A stretch of 64,000 nt of DNA from positions 76,554,273-76,618,272 of the forward strand of contig JAUPFV010000003.1 in assembly GCA_036936605.1 (NCBI GenBank), in the 5' to 3' direction. Below the pieces are notes generated by a model. The model was not told the origin of the DNA. It ran no database searches and saw only the letters and a program-made list of their open reading frames with translations. Position numbers and translations under genes: made by a program. Shown one piece after another: positions 56,150 through 64,000 of this stretch. The stretch comes from Limnanthes douglasii subsp. nivea. Lineage: Eukaryota > Streptophyta > Magnoliopsida > Brassicales > Limnanthaceae. Position 1 is the first letter of the stretch. Every line of letters begins with the position of its first letter.

Positions 56150-57330
56150 CCACAGAATGTGATGAATGATTTAATTACAAAATTGATTTATTCCTCTGAT
56201 ATTCCAATTTAAGATTTTTATACTCATAATGAAGGATTAGAGGTAAATGTGATATATCTTTTGGAGGTCTTTGGTTTAGTTTCAATAGGTTGATTATTAC
56301 CTTTGTCTTTGTTTTTGAAATATTTTTTCCTTCTGATTCTCATCAGAAGAATAAGTTGGACTATTAAACCTATTATCTAATTTAACTTGGATGGCTTATA
56401 TTATTTAATGATTAAGAATCTCAATAAATTTAAGATTATCGTTGATATCTTCACCCTTAAAGTTATCAGGTTCAAATAATTTGTTTCCGTATATTTTTAA
56501 TTCTTAATGATTTTGGATTTCTAAGTTGATAGTCAATTTATCATTTGGATTAACAATTATTGACTTAATCTTAGGAATGATATTTTCTATTTTTTATTAG
56601 GATTTTTTTCCAGTTTCCATGTTCATAGGATTATTATTGACAGTAATAATATTTGGTTTATTAGATTTTTTATTGTTTGAAGATGCATGACCAAGATGAT
56701 TGCAACCAGACAGTATACATGTATTACTCATATATAACGTCCAACCATATACCATATTGGTTGTCAAAGTCTAACCATATTTTTCTACTTACAGGCTTGG
56801 ATACATCAAGTTCTATCAAAGACTAACAGTAGTTGTACTAAACTCTATTAGTATTAGAAATCCAAATGTTCATGGGTCTTCTTATGGTCTTTGCTATAAA
56901 GTGAATAACTTCATTATTGTATATAAACTTAGGGATCTTAGGAAAAGTAACCCACACTGGGGTTGCTGGAGACTTATGAAATACCGACATAAACTCCAAA
57001 CGTTTCTTTTTCATAAGATTTTCAGATCATCATAATTTTCAAGTTTTATTAGAAACATGTCTCTGGTCTAATATTGAGAGATTAAAAGTAATTTTTAGTT
57101 TAATATTTCTTATAAAATATTTGACAATTTTAATGTTAAAAATTTACCAAAAGAAAACTTCCATATTATAATGAAAGAGGAATGTGAAGTGAGGAAATAC
57201 TTATCTTGCACAGAGAATGTTATTGCTTTGAAACCTTCATTGGTTGAAACTTTCGGTGGTCCAGACTGGTGGTCCTCTTTTGTCCTTTACGGTTTAACAA
57301 CCTCACTTTAAGATTTTGTCAATCCATTCT
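56150..57330 (-). pseudogene. L1-type LINE relic: ORF1 (DUF4283 and CCHC) and start of ORF2
   Basis: Minus strand. ORF1 pieces: 'NEGFKAITFSVQDKYFL' (about 57235), a DUF4283-like stretch including 'WKFSFGKFLTLKLSNIL', and 'SPATPVWVTFPKIPKFIYNN' (about 56970). Then come 'ELDVSKPVSRKIWLDFDNQY' and a knuckle 'CILSGCNHLGHASSNN' (about 56720-56670). After a linker, ORF2 begins 'KILNWNIRGIN' (about 56220), the start of the L1 endonuclease domain. Stops and frameshifts are frequent. No RT was found in the window. Confidence 0.75.
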
Positions 57331-57874
57331 TTTTGTCCTCAATGTTGGTTTCTCTGTTTAGAGAGGGAAAATTATTCTCATAGCTCTGAGTAATTGTGGA
57401 GATTTGATTATAGTAATGTCTTGCTCCATTTTGAATGTAATGGTTTATGATAACTCTCGTTTTCTTCAAAGTCGGGCTATTCTTTGGGTTTTTTTTTATT
57501 CCTGGCTTTGATTTATATGATTGTTGGTGTGTTGTTGAAGCTAGTTTTCCATTTTTTCCCTAGGTGTATGTTTAATCGACTATATACCAGCTTTCATTCT
57601 TCTTGAAACCTTAAGTTTTCTTCTGATTTTTCTTCAATTTTTTAAATCTTCTTTCAGAGATTGACTTGATTTAAGAATTCAAATCGGAATCAATTTTCGA
57701 TCATAATTTGAAAAGAAACTAAATCATTAGAGAAATGATTTTAATCTTTTGGATAGAGGAGTTTCAGGCTCTCGAGAAAAGAGATGAAAGACTGGTGAAG
57801 TTAGGTAAATTGGAAAAATAACGAGTGGTTCTCAAAGAAGAGACTTCTTGGAGCACTTATGACATTTCATCTCA

Positions 57875-57907
<33 letters not shown>

Positions 57908-57970
57908 ATAAAATTATGTAAGTTATTAATATATATATATTAATAACTTACATAATTTTATTTATAATAT
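57875..57970. repeat. (AT)13 microsatellite and perfect 72-bp palindrome
   Basis: The run at 57875-57900 leads into 57899-57970, where the left 36 bases are the exact reverse complement of the right 36, with no spacer. The centre is 57934/57935. Confidence 0.97.
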
Positions 57971-58899
57971 GGATCGTAATATCTAGCATATAATTACATA
58001 TAGGAATGTCAAATTTTCATATTGCTCAACATTAATATCTTTAGTTGTATTTTGAAAATGAGATATTAATTCTAAAGTTCGACAATGTTTATCAACTACA
58101 TAATGCACTTTCTCTTTTTTTTCCAATGTAACAAGTTCGCATGCACAAGTAAATCTATGTGTTTTCTAAACAATACAACGAATCAACGCTTATTTATGTA
58201 GCCCATTTATTATTTTATAACATTATATATAGATTCGTTTTTTACACTAAAAAGAACACATAACAAAATATCCAACACAAAAAATATGTTAAAAAATTAA
58301 CTTACTTCTTTTTCTTCTGAAGTTTGATATTCGAATGTTGAAGATCAAACAATACGTTAACTTTAACCTAAGAAAGTTCAAAATATAATCAGCTCAAACA
58401 TGTATAACACTTTAGATTCTAATAAAAAACTTATGATCATATACAAAATATACACGAACAACGATGCAAAAGTTAGAGATAAGTTTTTCTCTCTAGAAAG
58501 ACAACACTCAATTTTCTCTCTAGATGCTTTTGCACTCCACCACCTCTCATCTCGCCTTTTCTCCACCTATTCTATTTGATTTTACCATCGTCATCACTGT
58601 TCTACTTTATAATTTTGTCTCACATTGATTTCAGAAATCAAATCCAACCACCAGCATCGTTTTTACATCGTTTTGGAAGAGTTAGACACCGGAGAAGCAA
58701 TCTGCTATTTTTGCAACCGGTCATTGTCTATCCTTTTCAAGGATCTGCTTTCTCCATCACAAACTTCTTATTACTTGCTGTTATGTTCTCTCACTAATAT
58801 TCTAATTCAATGAAGGATTTAGCTCTTCAAAACTCTTTGTAAATACCATTATGTAAGAAAAATACCGAGAACAAGCGAAAAGAGGTGCTGTAAAAAATT
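57971..58899. other. AT-rich non-coding DNA
   Basis: Short open frames (58378-58566 minus, 58576-58813 plus) show no recognised family. A CT-rich patch near 58490-58560 has no assigned role. Confidence 0.55.
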
Positions 58900-60207
58900 C
58901 CGGTCACGATATGGTCTGTTCCCTTGTTTCTCCTACTGCTTTAGTCCCGTTTGATCCATCAAATCATAGAGAACTGTGTTTTTATGATGATGTGTATGAT
59001 GATGAACGGGAAATGAATGATGAACAAGGGGAAATGAATAATGAATAAGACAGTCATGCTGTTCGAGAATCTGGAAAACTTCTATTAACTGCCTCTGATG
59101 GGCACCTTGCAGATTTCATTGGCTTTACCTTTGCATCTCAGGTGACTAATGTTAATGGTGATTCATTGCCTAGACATGGAGCAAAGATAGTCCGTGGAAA
59201 ATCGAGGCAAAGAAGCAAAATAATCAACAATTAACTCCGACGACTAATGCTCAGTTTTTGGAGCAGTCCTTAGATAACGAAGAATTTTCAGTGAACTCAC
59301 CACCACAAGGGGTGGCAAAAAATGAAAACAGAACCCCTTTTGGTGACCAAAAATTTGCTTTCAGTTTTCATGAAAAGTCATCATCGCATTTAAGAGGGTT
59401 GGCCAACAGTCGCGACCTTCACTCAGAGAAACAACTGCATTAAAGTATCATAATGGAACATGTGCCATTAAAGTTAATAAATATGGATTGTCTGACTCTT
59501 CACCTGTTCATATATTCATATTTATTGCAATTAAAGAAGAGAATTTGAACGAGCATGGGGAAGGAATTAATTTCCATAAAGAGAGCGTAGGTGGAGACAA
59601 TAACAGTTCTCATAATAAAAACGTGAATGAGAAAGGTAACTGTTCTCATAATGAGAACGTGTATGGGACTATTCATGGTTATAAGAACGAACCCATCTCT
59701 TTAACTAATGGTACTGTTCCAATAAATGCATTTAAAGATAATAATGTATGGTAGAGAGAAGTAGTATATAAAAGTGATTACCCTTCCTTCTCAAACCACA
59801 CAACACATAGCCCTACAAAAACTTGCTCCTGCCTTTTCCAGGGATCTCGATTGGAAGCTAAAGGCAAGAAGCTCAAGTTCATTGCTCCTCTTTTAGATGA
59901 TGGGGATATCCCTCTTGATCAAGTATATGAAATCCCTTTTGTTAAGACTTGGGCCCACTGTCTCATCGGCTGTTTCACCGCAAAGTTTCCAGGCAAGATG
60001 GTGCTCGATAATATCGTCAATCATTGGGGTGTCAGATGTAAAATCATGTCATATGGGAAAGAGTGGATGACCTTTAAGTTCCTTAAAGAGAAAAACTTGC
60101 CACATGTGTTAGCAAACGGTCCGTACACTATATATGACAAGACACATATGTTAAAAAGAGTAAAAAAAAACGTTATGTTTGATAAGGGAGCAATTCGCCA
60201 ATATTAA
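58900..60207 (+). pseudogene. LINE ORF1 relic (DUF4283 domain), truncated by element E
   Basis: The 3' part is open at 59851-60207. After 'CLFQGSRLEAKGKKLKFIAP' comes a DUF4283-like domain: 'WAHCLIGCFTAKFPGKMV', 'WMTFKFLKEKNLPHVLANGP', 'YTIYDKTHMLKRV'. This is the gag-like N-terminal domain of plant L1 ORF1. Upstream, in changing frames, are Ser/Asn-rich pieces ('MEQSLDNEEFSVNSPPQG') and a 12-residue duplication (two copies of 'NNSSHN/GNCSHNENV', about 59597-59665). Stops (TAA near 59046 and 59232) break it. It ends where element E begins. There is no RT. Confidence 0.72.
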
Positions 60208-60222
60208 TAAAAAGGAGTCAAT

Positions 60223-60527
60223 TGTAAATAGAAGGAAGTTAATATGTCTATTACAGTATTTATTGTTTATTAGAGGATAATGTGTAAACAAAGTATTTTA
60301 TGAAGGACTAAAAGAGAAATAAAACAAGGCCACCAAGGACATTAATGGGTCCACCATTCCCCACTATAAAAGGAGATCCATTATTCTTGGTATGTGGGAC
60401 ATTTTTTTGGATATAATATTCTCTTTCTACTTTCTCTCTCTAGAATATCCTCTCTAGAATATTGAGCCTTAGTCACATTAGGTCCAAGATCCAATATTAT
60501 TCTCTTTTGTCATTTATTCTCTCATCA
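60223..60527 (+). repeat. 5' LTR of element E
   Basis: The end is firm: 'ctctcatca' at 60527, then one base and the PBS. The start TGTAAATAG at 60223 is a guess. A TATA box, TATAAAAG, is at 60365-60372. CT-rich leader-like sequence follows. Confidence 0.6.
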
Positions 60528-60528
60528 T

Positions 60529-60546
60529 TGGTGCCGTCTGTGGGAA
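60529..60546 (+). other. Primer binding site of element E
   Basis: TGGTGCCGTCTGTGGGAA lies one base after the LTR end. It differs from the PBS of A and B, so a different tRNA is used; I have not assigned it. Confidence 0.75.
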
Positions 60547-60601
60547 TCCGTGATACCAAAAATGAATCTTTTTCTTTTAAATCGCGATCTGATCTTAAAG
60601 A

Positions 60602-63148
60602 ATGAATGACAAAGCTATCGGAAAGAGGGTCGGGAGAGAAGTAATCTGAGCCGTTTCGGTGTCTGAAGGTGAGGAAGCACCGGGTCGGGAATATTACATG
60701 CAGGGTCGGGACAAGCGGTCGACCCTCATCATGACTCGGAGATAGCTGCTGGAAGACATCGTGAAGCTAAACGCTGAAAAGGAACGGACGTTAGCTGATC
60801 AAAGGGCTCGGGAAGCGAAAGGTAAAGAACCAATTGTAGACAACCGCGACGAAGACTACCAGACTATTGACCCTCGCATCGACGCCTGCCTCGTTAGATA
60901 TTATCGGGAGTCTCGCCCGGAGGACAGGCAGAATGGGGGAACAGGGCCGTACGTCAAGGATAATCAGGGGATCTCTATTGATGAAATTTCGGACGACTCA
61001 TCATGAAGAGAGTACCGCCGTAAGGAGAGATTGAACAAGCGTGCGCAGAAGAGCCGTTCTCGACGAAATAGGGCGCCTCGTTCTGATTCCCCTAAGTTAA
61101 AAAAGGGTAGCTCTGAGAAAAGAATGTCGTGTCCTTCGAGAAAAAAGTGCAAACAGGCAGTAGAGAAGAGCGGGTGGTTCTGCCTCAAGCCCAGTGGCAA
61201 CCATCGAACAGCCAGAACCAGGGGTATCGAGTCAGCAGCTAGTTCATCAACCCAGGAGATGAAGGTCTGTATGGGAATCAGACGGAGGTGCTTGGAGGCG
61301 GCACATTCAGATTCAGAATGAATTGGAGAGCTTCGCCGTTGTCTGACGAAATATTATCGGGACATCACCCGCAGAGGTTTAATATTTCCAAATTAGAAAA
61401 ATATGACGGTAAGCGGGACCCAGATAATCATTTGGAAGCATTCAAAAACTTTATGTTAAGCTTCGAAAACGACGATAAGCTTTTGTGTCGGGCGTTTTCA
61501 ATGAAATTTAAAGACCGGGCATCAAAGTGGTACAACCGTCTACCGCAGGGGAGTATCAAAAACTTCGGGATGTTCTGGATGATGTTCCGTCAGCATTTCG
61601 TCGGGAGCAAAAGCTTTCGAGCCAATGAGGATACGATCATAAACTGTAAGCAGATGCTAGGAGAGAGCCTCAGGGATTACACCATGCGTTTTATTGATGC
61701 TAAGACCGACCTGGATCATTGCGAAGAAAACGTGGCACTAACAGCATACCGGTTGGGATTTTTGCCAGGGCCGATGAAGCAAGCGGTCACCAAATAGAAA
61801 GCTTTCACTTTTTCCGCCCTTCTGGCCCACGTGGAAAAACAGATACTGATAGAAGAGACCAAGGTGTCAGAATTGGCTGCGCAAATTCAGCAGAGTGCGC
61901 AAGCGTCGGTCGTCATTAAACAAGGGGCTCAATCTAGCTATGCTCAGCAAGTCCAACTAGTCAGCACAATTCTGCGGACACAATCCGTGCCAGTCAAGCC
62001 CCTGGCTCCCCAGAGCCAAAAAGCGAAGTCGACGAACCAAATGGTCTCGCGACCTATGTCTAATAAGTGGATCAGACCCGCTTACTTCGCTGATCTCACA
62101 GAATGTGTCTCTTCCATTTATGAGAAAACTAAGAAAAGTGGGATGTATCGAAGGCCTTTCCCCATGCCGACGCCTCGGGAGCACAGGAACAACCGGTATT
62201 TTCGCTACCACGAAGATGTGGGACACGATACCAAGGATTGTATTGCCCTAAAAAAAAGATACATATGCTGATAGAGCACGGAAACCTACTCGAGTACGTG
62301 AAAAAGAAATCGCAACAGGGCACTGCATCGAAAGAAATCGTAATGATACCGAAGTCTGAAACAACCATGACGATTTCCGAAGTGACCGACCCTTTCGACG
62401 TCTTCATCGAGTATCTAGATCCAGATGTCAATCGTAACCTCATCGGGGTCATCGAGGAGGAGGCTGCGGAAAGTAACATGAGTGTGAGAAACCTTTGTTT
62501 ATTTTTTGAATCATTAACTATTTTGGAGGTGACTCTATGGCAGGAATAACGCACTCCTCCAGAAAGCGACATATTGTGAACTTGGCTACTCAGTTAGAAG
62601 CTCGGCCTTACCCCTTTTCGAAAACCGTTCCTTCACCGATCCTGTATTTTGACGATGACGACATGAGGGACATCGCTGGACATCATGAGGACGCTTTCGT
62701 TATTGGGGCGGCCATTGCGGGGGAAGAGGTCTGAGGCATCTTGGTTGACACCGGGAGTTCGGCCAACATAATTTTTGCATCAACTTTTGCCAAGTTCAGG
62801 GCACCGCCAGTCATTACACGCTCAGATTGGACTATTGTAGGGTTTACAGGTTCGGTAGCCGACGTGGTTGGAGAGTTTGAAGCTATCGTTCAGCTTGGCC
62901 GCAGTCTTTAAAAAGGAAGTCACTGTCTTATTTGTCATGGTAGACACGCCGGCCTCTCATAATGCAATCTTTGGCAGATCGTGGCTATCACGAATGCACG
63001 TGGTATCCTCGACGGTTCACCAGTATTTGAAGTACGTGGTCGAGAACAATGTGGGGGTAGTGCAGAGCAGCCATAAAGCAGCCAGGGAAAGTTACCGAGC
63101 AACTTTGGCCCCAAAAAGGATCATGAGATGGAGCAAGCGCGAAACTAG
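60602..63148 (+). pseudogene. Element E gag-protease, broken
   Basis: The ATG at 60602 opens 'MNDKAIGKRVGREV' and meets TGA after 15 codons. Charged pieces follow ('KLNAEKERTLADQRAREAKG'). Gag core at about 61320-61797: 'NWRASPLSDEILSG', 'LEKYDGKRDPDNHLEAFKNF', 'WYNRLPQGSIKNFGMFW', then TAG (61795). Next are a Gln-rich linker and a knuckle-like 'YHEDVGHDTKDC' (about 62210-62240), with frame changes near 62260 and 62530. Protease: 'IAGHHEDAFVIGAAIAGEEV' and 'ILVDTGSSANIIFAS' (about 62740-62785), with TGA at 62732 and a frame change near 62900. Unlike B, the D-T-G is kept. After another frame change near 63120 it ends at TAG 63146-63148, followed by CAA TTA. Confidence 0.85.
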
Positions 63149-63154
63149 CAATTA
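63146..63154 (+). promoter_or_regulatory. Candidate stop-codon readthrough site, element E
   Basis: TAG CAA TTA matches the tobamovirus leaky-stop context exactly and lies in frame with the RT open frame at 63281. A, B and D have related sites at the same junction. Confidence 0.55.
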
Positions 63155-64000
63155 ATGGGACTTCCATTGGGGTCACTGCCCGTCGATGAACCTAGAGAAG
63201 CTCCCAATGTTTTAACTACCGACGAAGAGTGCAAAAAATACTAATTTACCGAAGGAAAAGTCTTACGGATCGGAATCCAATTGTCATCAATCTTCAAGAA
63301 ACAGTTGTTGTTATTGCTACAGGAAAATTTAGACTTATTTGCGTGGTGTTCAAAAGATGTGACTGGAGTCCCAAAAGACCATGTGATCCACAAACTAACT
63401 ATCAACAAGAATGTCAGACCCATTTCACAAAAGCGGCGGCCTTTTTCGTCGGAAAAAACACAAATCATCATGAAAGAAGTCGAACGAATGCTCAGCGACA
63501 GGCTCCCAGCGGATCAGGAAAGCACAACGTTTATTACAGGCCGAGGCTTGTATTGCTATAAGGTAATGCCGTTCAGGATAAAAAATGTTGGAGCAACTTA
63601 TCAGAGGTTAGTTAATAAGACCTTCGACTGCCAGATAGGGAGAAACATGGAGGTTTACATCGATGACATGTTGATAAAAAGTGGCACAGACGAAGGCCAT
63701 CTCGCCGACTTAAGGGAAACCTTTGATAATCTAAGGGGTATAAATCTCAAGCTAAACCCGGAGAAATGTTCCTTTGGAGTAAGGTCGGGCAAGTTTCTAG
63801 GATTTTTTGTCAGCGAGAAAGGAATCAAAGCAGACCCTACTCAGCTACAGGCTCTTACCGATATGACACCACCTAATATTAACCGGGCGTCTTACGGCCC
63901 TGAATCGATTTATTTCTCGCTCGTCTGACAAGTGCGCTCTATTTTTTCAGGTTTTGAGAAACGCCAAAAATTTTGCTTGGACACCAGGGTGCAATGCAGC
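63149..64000 (+). pseudogene. Element E RT (partial; deletion inside; cut by window end)
   Basis: After the TAG the frame continues, with one TAA near 63241, into an open stretch at 63281-63928: 'FAWCSKDVTGVPKDHVIHKL', 'SSEKTQIIMKEVERM', then directly 'DQESTTFITGRGLYCYKV'. About 80 residues present in B are missing between these, including the W-R-M-C-I-D-F and M-D-A-F-S-G-Y-N motifs with the first catalytic Asp. 'YIDDMLIKSGTDE' is kept (63656-63695). The frame shifts near 63890 ('RRLTALNRFISRSSDKCALF' in another frame). It would not be an active polymerase. Confidence 0.85.

Larger units (their letters stand above)
60223..64000 (+). mobile_element. Tat-type gypsy element E, 5' part, runs off the window
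   Basis: LTR, PBS, gag, protease and part of RT are present; the rest lies beyond 64000. It is distinct from A and B in sequence (different LTR and PBS, TGGTGCCG...) but has the same gene order and the same protease-RT stop. Several stops and frameshifts and a deletion within RT make it defective. Confidence 0.88.

Noticed and set aside
58576..58813. Open frames upstream of the second LINE relic as a host gene exon
   Set aside because: No recognised domain and no convincing splice context.

Overview
This is nuclear DNA of a flowering plant, most likely a eudicot; nothing in the window fixes the species. The evidence is the AT-rich non-coding background, plant-specific protein families (S1/S-protein homolog, DUF4283 LINE ORF1) and plant Ty3/gypsy elements of the Tat type with two RNase H domains. 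I found no intact cellular gene. Nearly all recognisable coding sequence is transposon-derived, and almost all of it is broken.

Left part (1-10526): a degenerate AT-rich tandem repeat; a solo Ty1/copia-type LTR with a perfect 5-bp target duplication (TTTTC); then a hAT-type transposase relic. The relic is split inside its C-terminal dimerisation motif by a complete ~5-kb gypsy element (4005-8975, TSD GTTGA). AT-rich DNA with an exact 64-bp tandem duplication follows.

Centre-left (10527-29468): two nested Tat-type gypsy elements of one family. Element A (10527-29468) is interrupted in gag by element B (11936-22003, TSD GTTTT). Both carry gag-protease, RT-RNase H-integrase, and then an antisense additional ORF (aORF) between integrase and the 3' LTR. 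The aORF has a short intron.

Centre-right (29474-53420): an AT-rich gap with small repeats; a broken S-protein homolog gene on the minus strand; a MULE transposase relic; a 5'-truncated Tat element C (plus strand; integrase, tandem arrays, aORF relic, 3' LTR); and, tail to tail with it, a minus-strand Tat element D (LTR, aORF, integrase, RT, protease, gag). D abuts a Ty1/copia pol relic with its 3' LTR.

Right part (53420-64000): a Mutator-like non-autonomous element with GC-rich internal repeats, an L1-type LINE relic on the minus strand, a perfect 72-bp palindrome, a second LINE ORF1 relic on the plus strand, and the 5' part of a fifth Tat-type element (E) that runs off the window.

Two signals recur across the Tat elements. 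First, A, B, D and E each have an in-frame stop codon between protease and reverse transcriptase, followed by CAA and a pyrimidine-rich codon (TAG CAA TTT twice, TAG CAA TTA, TAA CAA TCA). This resembles the tobamovirus-type readthrough context. Second, the antisense aORF looks like a real transcription unit: B, C and D have a TATA box upstream of it, and A, B and D have an intron of 76-78 bp at the same place. Also notable: nested B has more diverged LTRs than A, the element it sits in.
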